Assembly (NCBI GenBank): GCA_963634745.1
Contig: CAVHCX010000015.1
Location: forward strand, 1-64,000
Reading direction: 5' to 3'
Origin: CAKRJP01 sp963634745
Lineage (GTDB): Bacteria > Bacillota > Clostridia > Lachnospirales > Lachnospiraceae
DNA: 64,000 nt
Below are positions 40,708 to 49,723 of the stretch, piece after piece (position 1 is the first letter of the stretch; each line of letters starts with the position of its first letter). The notes under the pieces are model-generated. The model ran no database searches, had not been told where the DNA came from, and saw nothing but the letters and a program-made list of their open reading frames with translations. Made by a program: the position numbers and the translations under genes.

Positions 40708-41178
40708 ATGGCACTTAGAAAAATCAGAGAAATCGGAGATGAGGTATTAAGAAAAGAGTGTAAGGAAGTCAAAAGCATGACCCTTCGTACCAGAATTCTC
40801 ATTGAAGATATGTTGGATACTATGTATGAAGCCCAGGGTGTGGGCTTAGCAGCCCCGCAGGTTGGGGTTTTGAAAAAAATTGTAGTAATCGATGTTGGAG
40901 AGGGCCCGGTGGTTCTTGTTAATCCTAAGATCATAGAATCAGATGGAGAACAGGTAGGAGATGAAGGTTGCCTAAGCGTTCCCGGAAAGGCCGGTCAGGT
41001 AACCAGACCCAATCATGTGGTAGTCAAAGCCTTGAGTGAAGAGATGGAAGAAATCATCGTAGAGGGGGAGGCCTTGTTTGCAAGAGCTCTTTGCCATGAG
41101 ATCGATCATCTTTCCGGCCATCTTTATGTAGACTTGGTTGAAGGGGAACTTCACGATGTGGAGTATGATGAAGAGTAA
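40708..41178 (+). CDS. def: peptide deformylase
   Basis: Protein of 156 residues removing the formyl group from new proteins. The three conserved motifs are complete: GVGLAAPQVG, EGCLSVPG and HEIDHLSG, supplying the Cys, His and His ligands of the metal and the catalytic Glu. It sits in the common priA-def-fmt order, 28 bases after priA and 41 before fmt. Confidence 0.97.
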   Translation: MALRKIREIGDEVLRKECKEVKSMTLRTRILIEDMLDTMYEAQGVGLAAPQVGVLKKIVVIDVGEGPVVLVNPKIIESDGEQVGDEGCLSVPGKAGQVTRPNHVVVKALSEEMEEIIVEGEALFARALCHEIDHLSGHLYVDLVEGELHDVEYDEE

Positions 41179-41219
41179 AGCTTCTGTTAAAAGCTGATTA
41201 TATGAATGGAGAGGATTAG

Positions 41220-42155
41220 ATGAAAGTAATTTTTATGGGGACCCCGGACTTTGCGGTAGGAACCTTAGAGGCCCTGATTGAAGCCGGTCATGAGATTGTT
41301 TTGGTAGTAACCCAGCCGGATAAGCCCAAGGGAAGAGGCGGGAAGATGCAATATACCCCTGTAAAGGAAGTGGCAGTGGCCCATGATATCCCGGTTTATC
41401 AGCCAAAGAAGGTTAAAGAGCAAGAATGCGTAGAGAAGCTGAGAGCCTACCAGGCAGACGTATGCGTAGTCGTAGCCTTTGGACAGATCCTTCCTAAGGA
41501 GATCCTGGAAATGACGCCCTATGGGTGCATCAATGTCCACGCATCCTTGCTCCCTAAGTACAGAGGTGCAGCCCCGATTCAGTGGGCGGTCATCGACGGG
41601 GAGGAAGTTTCCGGAGTAACTACCATGCAGATGGATGAGGGCCTGGATACAGGAGATATTATTCTTAAAGCTCAGGTTCCTTTGGATGAAAAAGAGACCG
41701 GGGGAAGCCTTTTTGACCGACTTGCTGCCGAGGGGGCAGCTCTTTGCGTCAAAACCTTAAAGGCCCTAGAGGACCATACCGCCACTTGGACACCCCAGGG
41801 AGATAGCACCACTTCTTATGCAAAGATGCTTACAAAGGATCTGGGAAATATTGACTGGAGTCAGGCTGCAGTCTCTATTGAACGCTTGGTTCGTGGCCTG
41901 AATCCATGGCCCAGTGCCTATACAAATTGGCAGGGGAAGACCATGAAAATCTGGGAAGCAGAAGTTTCCGCAAAAGAAGGGGAATCCTTGCCGGGTACTG
42001 TTATCCAGGTGGACAAGGATGGCTTTTATGTCCAGACCGGCCAGGGAAGTCTTAAAATCAAGGCGCTGCAGATTCCGGGTAAGAAACGCATGGATGCAGC
42101 GGCATTTCTTTTAGGTTATCAGGTGAATGTAGGGGATGTGCTTGAAAAACTATAA
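41220..42155 (+). CDS. fmt: methionyl-tRNA formyltransferase
   Basis: Protein of 311 residues that formylates initiator Met-tRNA using 10-formyl-THF. Motifs: MGTPDFAVGTLEAL, VAFGQILPKEIL, NVHASLLPKYRGAAPIQWAVIDGE (Asn and His catalytic residues) and MDEGLDTGDI, then an OB-like C-terminal domain. GGAG precedes ATG. Paired with def, which reverses the modification after synthesis. Confidence 0.97.
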   Translation: MKVIFMGTPDFAVGTLEALIEAGHEIVLVVTQPDKPKGRGGKMQYTPVKEVAVAHDIPVYQPKKVKEQECVEKLRAYQADVCVVVAFGQILPKEILEMTPYGCINVHASLLPKYRGAAPIQWAVIDGEEVSGVTTMQMDEGLDTGDIILKAQVPLDEKETGGSLFDRLAAEGAALCVKTLKALEDHTATWTPQGDSTTSYAKMLTKDLGNIDWSQAAVSIERLVRGLNPWPSAYTNWQGKTMKIWEAEVSAKEGESLPGTVIQVDKDGFYVQTGQGSLKIKALQIPGKKRMDAAAFLLGYQVNVGDVLEKL

Positions 42156-42174
42156 ATAATAGGAGGTACGTTCT

Positions 42175-42882
42175 ATGTATTATTATGGCTATGGATTGGA
42201 TCCAACATATGTTTTAGTTTTAATCGGAGTTCTTATATGTCTGGCAGCATCTGCTTTGATGAAATCTACCTTTAATAAATATTCCCGGGTAGGGAACCAT
42301 TCCGGTATGACGGGAAGGGAAGCTGCGGAGCTTATTTTAAAAAATGCTGGGATTTACGATGTTTGTGTAGAACATGTTTCGGGAAATCTGACAGACCACT
42401 ATGATCCAAAGAGCAAGGTGGTAAGACTTTCGGATGCTACTTACAATTCCAGATCTGTGGCAGCTATGGGAGTGGCAGCCCACGAGTGCGGCCATGCCAT
42501 TCAGCATGCCACTGCCTATGCTCCCCTTACGATTCGGGGCGCCTTGGTGCCGGTGGCAAATTTTGGAAGTCAGATTGCTTGGCCCCTAATTATTATTGGT
42601 TTGTTTTTAAGCGGAAACTCATCGGTCTTACTCCTAAACCTTGGAATCTTCGCTTTTTCTCTGGCCGTATTATTTCAAATTATAACCCTGCCGGTAGAAT
42701 TTAATGCATCGAGGCGGGCAGTAAAGATTTTGGACCAAAGCCAGATGTTAGATCCGAGGGAAGTATCCGCGACAAGAAAAGTACTTACAGCAGCAGCTCT
42801 TACTTATGTAGCAGGGGCAGCATCCGCAATTTTACAGCTTCTTAGAATTTTAATTTTAACGCAGAATCGAAGAAGAGACTAA
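42175..42882 (+). CDS. YugP-type membrane zinc metallopeptidase
   Basis: Protein of 235 residues of the Zn_peptidase_2 family. N-terminal membrane helix (YVLVLIGVLICLAASALM), zinc motif AAHECGHAIQHA, and three further hydrophobic segments. The third ligand is probably the Glu in LPVEFNASRRA. It lies in the fmt-rsmB interval, where this gene is commonly found in clostridia. The substrate is unknown; role presumably membrane protein quality control. Confidence 0.88.
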   Translation: MYYYGYGLDPTYVLVLIGVLICLAASALMKSTFNKYSRVGNHSGMTGREAAELILKNAGIYDVCVEHVSGNLTDHYDPKSKVVRLSDATYNSRSVAAMGVAAHECGHAIQHATAYAPLTIRGALVPVANFGSQIAWPLIIIGLFLSGNSSVLLLNLGIFAFSLAVLFQIITLPVEFNASRRAVKILDQSQMLDPREVSATRKVLTAAALTYVAGAASAILQLLRILILTQNRRRD

Positions 42883-42915
42883 GATAGCAAGATTTTAGAA
42901 ACTAGGAGGAAAAGG

Positions 42916-44217
42916 ATGGCAACATCGGTAAATGACAGAGAATTGATTTTAGAAATCCTGCTTATGATTACCAGAGACGGAGAGTATAGTCATATTGCTT
43001 TAAGGCAGGTCTTGGATCAATATCAATATCTGGATAAAAAAGAGCGTTCCTTTATCACCCGAGTGGTAAATGGGACCCTGGAGCGCATGATAGAGATTGA
43101 CTATATTTTGAATCAATTTTCCAAGGTGAAGGTAAATAAAATGAAGCCGGTCATCCGCACCATTATGAGAAGTAGCGTCTACCAGCTAAAATACATGGAT
43201 GCCATTCCGAATGCAGCTGTATGCAATGAGGCGGTGAAGCTTGCCGTAAAGCGTGGATTTGGTCAGTTAAGGGGCTTTGTAAACGGAGTCCTTCGGAATA
43301 TCAGCCGAAACCTGGATGCCATAGAATATCCGGAGGATGAGCTTTTGAATTTGTCCGTGCAATATTCTCTTCCTAGGTGGATTTTAGAAGAGTGGATTCA
43401 TGACTACGGAAAAGAGAAGGCCAAACTCATGGCAGAAGCGTCTCTTAAGACTCCTCCTTTGGCCGTTCGATTCGATGAATCTAAAATTACTAAGAAAGAA
43501 CTCATGGACCTTTTAAAAGAGGAAAATGTCCAGGCTTCGGAAATCCCGGAGCTTTCCTGTGGACTTTACCTGTCCGGCTATGACAGACTGACAGCCCTAG
43601 ATAGCTTTAACAAGGGTTATTACCAGGTCCAGGATGTAAGCTCCATGCAGGTGGCTTATCTTGCAGATCCCAAAGAAGGAGACTTTTGCATTGATGTATG
43701 CGCAGCCCCCGGAGGTAAGGCCATTCACGTGGCAGAACTTCTAAAGGGGACCGGTCATGTGGAGGCGAGAGACCTCACAGATTATAAGGTGGACCTCATT
43801 TGGGAAAATATAGAAAGAAGCGGCCTTAAAAATATTGAGGCAAAGCGCCAGGATGCTACTGTTTTGAGTCCGGATTCGCTTGAGAAGGCAGATCTTGTGA
43901 TCGCAGATCTCCCATGCTCCGGCCTGGGAGTTTTAGCCAGAAAAGTGGACTTAAAATATAAGATGACCTTAGATAGCCAAAGAGACCTGGAAAAATTACA
44001 GAGGCAGATTCTAGCGACTGTAAAGTCCTATGTAAAGCCAGGGGGGACTCTTATTTATAGCACCTGTACGGTAAATAAAAAAGAGAATAGTTTGAATGCC
44101 CATTGGTTTGCAAAGGAATATCCGGACTTTCATCTAGAGCTTGAAGAACAGAGACTTCAGGGAATCCATGAGGGAGATGGCTTCTATATTGCCAAATTCC
44201 GGAGGGAAGGCAAGTAA
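42916..44217 (+). CDS. rsmB: 16S rRNA (cytosine-967-C5) methyltransferase
   Basis: Protein of 433 residues. N-terminal NusB-like RNA-binding domain (about 1-140; NGTLERMIEIDYILNQFSKVKVNKMKP), then a SAM-dependent domain with VCAAPGGKAIHVAELL, DLPCSGLG (catalytic Cys) and STCTVNKKEN (second Cys). Length is normal. A GGAGG sequence precedes ATG 42916; the next gene starts 7 bases after the stop. Confidence 0.95.
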   Translation: MATSVNDRELILEILLMITRDGEYSHIALRQVLDQYQYLDKKERSFITRVVNGTLERMIEIDYILNQFSKVKVNKMKPVIRTIMRSSVYQLKYMDAIPNAAVCNEAVKLAVKRGFGQLRGFVNGVLRNISRNLDAIEYPEDELLNLSVQYSLPRWILEEWIHDYGKEKAKLMAEASLKTPPLAVRFDESKITKKELMDLLKEENVQASEIPELSCGLYLSGYDRLTALDSFNKGYYQVQDVSSMQVAYLADPKEGDFCIDVCAAPGGKAIHVAELLKGTGHVEARDLTDYKVDLIWENIERSGLKNIEAKRQDATVLSPDSLEKADLVIADLPCSGLGVLARKVDLKYKMTLDSQRDLEKLQRQILATVKSYVKPGGTLIYSTCTVNKKENSLNAHWFAKEYPDFHLELEEQRLQGIHEGDGFYIAKFRREGK

Positions 44218-44224
44218 ACAAAGT

Positions 44225-45262
44225 ATGAGTAAAATAGATATTACTTCGTTTGATTACGATGAACTAATAGAAGAAATGAAAAACATGGGAGAGAAGTCCT
44301 TTCGCGGGAAGCAGATTTATGAATGGCTTCATGTGAAACTGGCGGAGAGCTTTGATGAGATGACCAATCTTCCCAAGAAATTAAGAGAGGACCTGGCAGA
44401 TAAGTATCAGATCGCTATCGTCCATATGATCGATCACCAGATTTCCAAGGTAGATCCTACGGAGAAATTTCTCTTTGAACTGGAAGATGGAAATATGATC
44501 GAGAGCGTTCTTATGAAATACAATTATGGGAATTCCGTCTGTATTTCTTCCCAGGCAGGATGCCGCATGGGCTGTCGTTTCTGCGCCTCCACCATTGGGG
44601 GCTTAGAGAGAAGTCTTAGACCGTCGGAAATGCTAAGACAGATCTACCAGATCCAGAAGATGACAGGGGAGCGAGTCTCCAATGTGGTGGTAATGGGAAC
44701 CGGGGAGCCTTTGGATAATTATGATAATTTTTTGAAATTTATCCATATGCTTAGCGACGAACATGGCCTTCATATCAGCCAGCGGAATATTACAGCCTCC
44801 ACTTGCGGGATCGTGCCTAATATACGGAGGCTGGCTGAGGAGGGACTTCAGATTACCCTGGCACTTTCCCTTCACGGGTCCAGCCAAAAAAAGCGGGAAA
44901 GATTAATGCCCGTGGCCTTTCAATATAATCTGGAAGACGTCTTATCAGCCTGCGATTATTATTTTGAAAAAACCGGAAGAAGAATTACTTTCGAGTATAG
45001 TATGGTGGCTGGAGTTAATGACTCCGAGGAAGATGTGGCTGAACTTACAGCCATCCTAAAACATAGAAACTGTCATCTGAATCTGATTCCGGTGAATCCT
45101 ATCAAAGAGAGAGACTACCAGAGACCGGACGGCAAAAAAGCCTTGGAATTCAAAAATAAACTTGAAAAAAAAGGAATAAATGTTACTATTAGAAGGGAAA
45201 GAGGCTCTGATATTGACGGAGCCTGTGGACAATTGAGAAGACGTCATGTGACGGCTGAATAA
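44225..45262 (+). CDS. rlmN: dual-specificity 23S rRNA/tRNA adenine-C2 methyltransferase (radical SAM)
   Basis: Protein of 345 residues methylating A2503 of 23S rRNA and A37 of some tRNAs. The radical SAM cluster motif is CRMGCRFC, followed by VVMGTGEPLDNYDN and the C-terminal GSDIDGACGQL, with the methyl-carrying Cys. ATG 44225 starts MSKIDITSFDYDELIEEM, the usual N terminus; the longer frame overlaps rsmB. No strong ribosome binding site lies at normal distance, so translation may be coupled to the rsmB stop just upstream. Confidence 0.95.
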   Translation: MSKIDITSFDYDELIEEMKNMGEKSFRGKQIYEWLHVKLAESFDEMTNLPKKLREDLADKYQIAIVHMIDHQISKVDPTEKFLFELEDGNMIESVLMKYNYGNSVCISSQAGCRMGCRFCASTIGGLERSLRPSEMLRQIYQIQKMTGERVSNVVVMGTGEPLDNYDNFLKFIHMLSDEHGLHISQRNITASTCGIVPNIRRLAEEGLQITLALSLHGSSQKKRERLMPVAFQYNLEDVLSACDYYFEKTGRRITFEYSMVAGVNDSEEDVAELTAILKHRNCHLNLIPVNPIKERDYQRPDGKKALEFKNKLEKKGINVTIRRERGSDIDGACGQLRRRHVTAE

Positions 45263-45275
45263 AGGAGATCACTAG

Positions 45276-46019
45276 ATGAAGTTTTATGCAATGACTGACG
45301 TTGGTAGAAAAAGAGAGGTCAATCAGGATTATGTATATGTAACTGATGAGTCAGTGGGCCCCTTTGAGAACCTTCTTGTGGTTGCCGACGGAATGGGCGG
45401 ACACAAGGCAGGAGATTTTGCTTCTAAATATACTGTAAATGTTTTGAGGGAAGAGATTGAACATACTCCTTATAAAGAACCGGAGGAGGTCCTAAGACAT
45501 GCAGTAACGATTGCAAATAACAAATTAATAGATGTAGCGGCTACGGATGTAAAGCTGGAAGGCATGGGAACTACCCTGGTGGCAGCTACAATTGTAGATA
45601 AAACCTTATATTTTGCCAATGTAGGGGACAGTAGGCTCTATTTGATCAATGATAAGATCAGGCAGATGTCTAAGGACCATTCTCTGGTGGAGGAGATGGT
45701 AAGACTTGGCGGTATTAAGGCAGAAGAAGCAAGAAACCACCCGGATAAGAATATTATTACCCGGGCTATTGGTGTGAAAAAAGATGTAGAAGCAGATATT
45801 TATGAATATCGTTTGAAGAAAAATGATGTAATACTCATGTGTACAGATGGTCTTAGCAACATGGTTGAGAACGAAGATATTTTTGATATAGTTAAGGGGT
45901 CAAGGGATGTCATCGAAGCTGTGCAGATGTTAATCGAGAAGGCGAATAGTAACGGAGGTCGCGATAACATAGGGGTAATCGTAGCACAGCCGTTGGCAGA
46001 TGAGGTGAGTGTATGGTAA
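45276..46019 (+). CDS. stp: PP2C-type protein phosphatase
   Basis: Protein of 247 residues (PrpC/Stp1). PPM motifs: VGRKREVNQDYVYV, VVADGMGGHKAGDFAS with metal-binding Asp and Gly, FANVGDSRLYLI, CTDGLSNMV and GGRDNIGVIV. It removes phosphate from Ser/Thr targets of the kinase encoded by the next gene, which overlaps its last 7 bases, so the pair is translationally coupled. Confidence 0.95.
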   Translation: MKFYAMTDVGRKREVNQDYVYVTDESVGPFENLLVVADGMGGHKAGDFASKYTVNVLREEIEHTPYKEPEEVLRHAVTIANNKLIDVAATDVKLEGMGTTLVAATIVDKTLYFANVGDSRLYLINDKIRQMSKDHSLVEEMVRLGGIKAEEARNHPDKNIITRAIGVKKDVEADIYEYRLKKNDVILMCTDGLSNMVENEDIFDIVKGSRDVIEAVQMLIEKANSNGGRDNIGVIVAQPLADEVSVW

Positions 46020-48172
46020 AAGACGGAATCGTACTGGGGAAGCGGTACAACATTCTGAGTAAAATCGGCACCGGTGGCATGGCAGATGTCTATAAGGGTA
46101 AGGACATTATGCTCAATCGTTACGTGGCGGTTAAGGTTTTAAAGAAAGAATATAAGGAGAATGAAGCTTTTGTAAAGAAGTTCCATTCAGAAGCCCAGGC
46201 AGCAGCCGGACTTATGAATCCTAATATTGTAAATGTATATGATGTAGGAACGGACCGGGGCTTACATTATATGGTTATGGAGCTGGTGGAAGGCATTACC
46301 CTGAAGGAATATATTGAGAAGAAGGGACGCATTGCACCAAGAGAGCTTATTAGCATTGCCATTCAGATGTGTGGAGGAATCAGTGCTGCCCACCAGGCCG
46401 GCCTGATCCACAGAGATATTAAACCACAGAATATTATGATTTCCAGGGATGGAAAGGTAAAAGTTACAGACTTTGGTATTGCCAAGGCAGTTACTTCCAA
46501 TACAGTAACTACCAATGCCATGGGATCGGTACATTATTCCTCCCCGGAGCAGGTAAGAGGTGGATTTAGCGACCAGAAGAGTGATATTTATTCTATTGGT
46601 ATCACCCTGTATGAGATGGCTACCGGAAGGATTCCTTTTGACGGAGATTCCACAGTAGCAATTGCAATGAAGCATTTGAAGGAAGAGATTACACCTCCTT
46701 CTGAATATAATGAGGATATTCCTTATAGTTTAGAGCAGATCATCTTAAAATGTACCCAGAAGAATGCAGAACGCAGGTATAGGAATGTAGATGAGCTGAT
46801 CAAAGATCTCAAACATAGTATGGTAGATCCGGATGGGGATTTCGTAGATATTCCGCCTCTTAATAATGCGGATACAGTTATTATCACAGACGATGAGTTA
46901 GATGATATCCGTCATTCCTATGATGAGTATGATGACGATGATGACTACGATGATGATGACGACTATGACGATGATGATGACTACGACGATGATGACGACT
47001 ATGACGATGATGACTACGACGACGATGATGACGATGACGACGATGATGATGACGAAGACTTCGAAGACTTTAAAAGACGCAGACGTGGTCATGAAGAAAA
47101 AGTAAATCCTCGTATGAGCAAGCTCACGAAGATTCTTGCCATTGTTGCAGCGGTAATTATCATTGCCATTGTAGGCTTTGCGGTTGCAAAGGCAGCAGGA
47201 ATCTTTAAGTCAGGCTCTTCCATCAGTACAAGCAGCAGTAAGGATACGGTAAAGGTTCCGGATGTTACAGGTATGACTGAGGAGGAAGCAAAGAAGACCT
47301 TGAATGCACAGAACTTGGGCTTTGAGGTTACTTCCAGAGAAGAATCAGAAGAGTATGCGGAAGGCTTGGTAAGCTCTCAGACACCTGCTTCAGGTAAAAA
47401 AGTAAGTAAGAATACCAAGGTTACTGTTGTAGTTAGTTCCGGACTGGTGGGACAGAGTATTACAATTCCGGATGTTACGGGCATGACCGAAGATGATGCT
47501 CTTAAAACTTTAAATGATGCCGGATTTAAAAATGTAACTTCTTCTTATTCCTACAGCGATTCTGTGGCAGAGGGAAATGTTATATCAACCACACCGTCTG
47601 CCAATACAACAGGAAGTAAGGATACGAAGATTACCATGAGTGTCAGCAAGGGAGCCGAGAAGAAGACGGTCCCGGATGTTACAGGACAGACGGAAGCTGA
47701 TGCACAGAGCGCACTTTCAGCCGTAGGCCTTACAGGATCTGTAACTTATGAATATAGTTCCTCAGTGGCTCAGGGAAAGGTTATTTCTCAAAGCCTGGCT
47801 GCCGGTAAAAAAGTAGCTGCAGGAACTTCCGTAGGACTTGTGGTAAGTCAGGGAGAGGAACCTCCGGAGAAGGTAACAGTTCCGCCTATTACAGGATCTA
47901 CTTTGGATAATGCAAGACAGCTTATTAAGAGCTCAGGTCTTACTGTTGGAAGCATTAGCTACCAGTACAGCAACGATGTGTCTTCAGGATGTGTTATTAG
48001 CTGTGATCCGGGAGATGGCGCTAGCGTAGATGATGGTTCTACTGTCAATCTTGTGATCAGTCAAGGACCGGAATCTTATGATGGAAATCCAAGTGAAGAG
48101 AATAATAATAATACTTCCACGGATACTAGTAGCAATGGATCTACAGATTCAAGCGCGACCACAACACAATAG
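46013..48172 (+). CDS. prkC: PASTA-domain Ser/Thr kinase with an Asp-rich juxtamembrane segment
   Basis: Protein of 719 residues. Cytoplasmic kinase domain 1 to about 275 with VAVKVLK, HRDIKPQNIMI and DFGIAKA, so catalytically complete. From about 303 to 350 it carries a striking run of YDDDDD hexapeptides followed by twelve Asp in a row and EDFEDF, then a basic RRRRG patch. One membrane helix at about 373-395 is followed by four extracellular PASTA repeats (starts near 414, 484, 552 and 620; each begins VPDVTG or similar), which bind muropeptides/peptidoglycan, and a Ser/Thr/Asn-rich end. It senses the cell wall and controls growth and division. It overlaps stp by 7 bases. Confidence 0.95.
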   Translation: MVKDGIVLGKRYNILSKIGTGGMADVYKGKDIMLNRYVAVKVLKKEYKENEAFVKKFHSEAQAAAGLMNPNIVNVYDVGTDRGLHYMVMELVEGITLKEYIEKKGRIAPRELISIAIQMCGGISAAHQAGLIHRDIKPQNIMISRDGKVKVTDFGIAKAVTSNTVTTNAMGSVHYSSPEQVRGGFSDQKSDIYSIGITLYEMATGRIPFDGDSTVAIAMKHLKEEITPPSEYNEDIPYSLEQIILKCTQKNAERRYRNVDELIKDLKHSMVDPDGDFVDIPPLNNADTVIITDDELDDIRHSYDEYDDDDDYDDDDDYDDDDDYDDDDDYDDDDYDDDDDDDDDDDDEDFEDFKRRRRGHEEKVNPRMSKLTKILAIVAAVIIIAIVGFAVAKAAGIFKSGSSISTSSSKDTVKVPDVTGMTEEEAKKTLNAQNLGFEVTSREESEEYAEGLVSSQTPASGKKVSKNTKVTVVVSSGLVGQSITIPDVTGMTEDDALKTLNDAGFKNVTSSYSYSDSVAEGNVISTTPSANTTGSKDTKITMSVSKGAEKKTVPDVTGQTEADAQSALSAVGLTGSVTYEYSSSVAQGKVISQSLAAGKKVAAGTSVGLVVSQGEEPPEKVTVPPITGSTLDNARQLIKSSGLTVGSISYQYSNDVSSGCVISCDPGDGASVDDGSTVNLVISQGPESYDGNPSEENNNNTSTDTSSNGSTDSSATTTQ
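46921..47064 (+). repeat. 18-bp-period Asp/Tyr codon repeat inside prkC
   Basis: GAY-rich DNA coding for four successive YDDDDD units, one YDDDD and a run of twelve Asp codons. It is in frame, so unit gain or loss would not disrupt the reading frame. Confidence 0.85.
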
Positions 48173-48179
48173 GTAATTT

Positions 48180-49058
48180 ATGCAAGGAAAAATAATAAAA
48201 GGTATCGCCGGATTCTACTACGTTCACGTAGTAGAATTCGGCCTTTATGAATGTAAAGCAAAAGGTGTATTTCGAAAAAATAAAATCAAACCCCTGGTAG
48301 GAGACAATGTTATTATCCAGGTTTTAGACCAAGAGGAAATGCTGGGAAATATCACCGAGATCCTTCCCCGAAGGAACAGTCTGGTCCGGCCGGCCGTGGC
48401 CAATATTGATCAGGCCTTAGTAGTATTTGCAGTGGCAAAGCCGGAACCCCATTACAATCTCTTGGACCGTTTCCTGGTGATGATGGAGGCAGAGAATCTT
48501 CCGGCAGTACTATGCTTTAATAAATTAGACCTGGTAGATGAGGAGAGAATCCGGGAACTTCAGGCAATCTATGGGCCCGCAGGATATGAGCTTTTATTTA
48601 CCAGTGCCAAGGAAGAAGAAAATATCAGTAAGATCAAGGAAGTCCTGAAGGGAAAGACCACTGCGATCGCAGGGCCTTCCGGTGTCGGAAAGTCTTCCCT
48701 TATCAATCTTTTACAGCCGGAAGCTAAGATGGAAACCGGAGGTATCAGTCGAAAGATTGAGAGGGGAAAACATACCACCAGGCATTCAGAGCTCTTTCCG
48801 GTAGATGAAGATTCCTATATTATGGACACGCCGGGATTTAGTTCTTTAAATGTTTATAATTTCGAAAAAGAAGACTTGAAATATTATTTTCCGGAATTTA
48901 GACCCTTCGAGGGCCAGTGCAAATTTAATGGCTGTGATCATGTGCATGAACCAGAATGTGCAGTGAAGGCGGCTGTTTTAGATGGAAGGATCCATGAGAT
49001 CCGCTATAAAAACTATTTGGAGATTTACGAGGAGATAAAAAGTAGACGGAGGTATTAG
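48180..49058 (+). CDS. rsgA: small ribosomal subunit biogenesis GTPase
   Basis: Protein of 292 residues. OB-fold N terminus, then the circularly permuted GTPase order: NKLDLV (G4) before GPSGVGKSSLIN (G1) and DTPGFSS (G3), ending in a zinc finger CKFNGCDHVHEPEC. It assists late 30S assembly. It starts 7 bases after the prkC stop, with only a weak AGG upstream, and a 17-bp hairpin covers codons 10 to 21. Confidence 0.95.
   Translation: MQGKIIKGIAGFYYVHVVEFGLYECKAKGVFRKNKIKPLVGDNVIIQVLDQEEMLGNITEILPRRNSLVRPAVANIDQALVVFAVAKPEPHYNLLDRFLVMMEAENLPAVLCFNKLDLVDEERIRELQAIYGPAGYELLFTSAKEEENISKIKEVLKGKTTAIAGPSGVGKSSLINLLQPEAKMETGGISRKIERGKHTTRHSELFPVDEDSYIMDTPGFSSLNVYNFEKEDLKYYFPEFRPFEGQCKFNGCDHVHEPECAVKAAVLDGRIHEIRYKNYLEIYEEIKSRRRY
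48207..48242 (+). promoter_or_regulatory. 17-bp hairpin in the start region of rsgA
   Basis: Left arm 48207-48223 and right arm 48226-48242 pair over 17 positions with a single G-T and only two unpaired central bases (TC). It lies within the coding sequence. No T run follows, so it is not a classical terminator. Confidence 0.75.
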
Positions 49059-49060
49059 GG

Positions 49061-49723
49061 ATGAAATGCGTGTTGGCGCCATCAATCCTGTCGGCGGATT
49101 TTAAGAATCTTGGCCAGGAAATAAAGAAAACAGAAGACAATGGAGCAGAATTTTTACATTTTGATGTTATGGATGGCTTGTTTGTGCCCAGCATTTCATT
49201 TGGAGTGCCGGTGCTTAAATCGATTCGCAGCGTTACAGACCAAGTAATTGATGCGCATCTGATGATTCAAGACCCCATCCGTTATATAGAGACCTTTAAA
49301 GAGGCAGGTGCAGATTATGTCACTGTCCACTTAGAAGCCTGCGAGAATGTGGAAAAAACCCTTGCAAAGATCCACGAATGTGGAATGAAGGCAGGACTTT
49401 CTATCTGTCCCGAGACAGCAGTTGAAACGATTATTCCCTATGTGGAGATGGTTGATTTGATTCTCATTATGGGCGTGCATCCGGGATTCGGCGGACAGAA
49501 ACTGATTCCGGAAACCTTTGACCGCCTAAGACAGGTGAGACAGATTTTGGATGAGAAAAATCCGAAAGTAGATGTACAGGTAGATGGGGGAATCCATCTT
49601 GGAAATGTACGAGAGATTTTGGATGCCGGAGCCAATATTATTGTGACAGGATCTGCTGTATTTAACGGAGATGTAGAAGAAAATACCAGAAAATTCATGG
49701 AGATTTTAAGAGACTATGAGTAA
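49061..49723 (+). CDS. rpe: ribulose-phosphate 3-epimerase
   Basis: Protein of 220 residues, TIM barrel of the pentose phosphate pathway. Markers: LAPSILSADF, LHFDVMDGLFVPSISFG (metal His and Asp), DAHLMIQDP, MGVHPGFGGQKLI and VDGGIHLGN. Start is 2 bases after the rsgA stop region with GGAGG overlapping the end of rsgA. The rsgA-rpe-thiN order is common in Firmicutes. Confidence 0.96.
   Translation: MKCVLAPSILSADFKNLGQEIKKTEDNGAEFLHFDVMDGLFVPSISFGVPVLKSIRSVTDQVIDAHLMIQDPIRYIETFKEAGADYVTVHLEACENVEKTLAKIHECGMKAGLSICPETAVETIIPYVEMVDLILIMGVHPGFGGQKLIPETFDRLRQVRQILDEKNPKVDVQVDGGIHLGNVREILDAGANIIVTGSAVFNGDVEENTRKFMEILRDYE

Noticed and set aside
46898..47105. Met/Thr-rich and Ile/Val-rich frames over the prkC Asp repeat
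   Set aside because: They are shadows of the GAY codon repeat in other frames.
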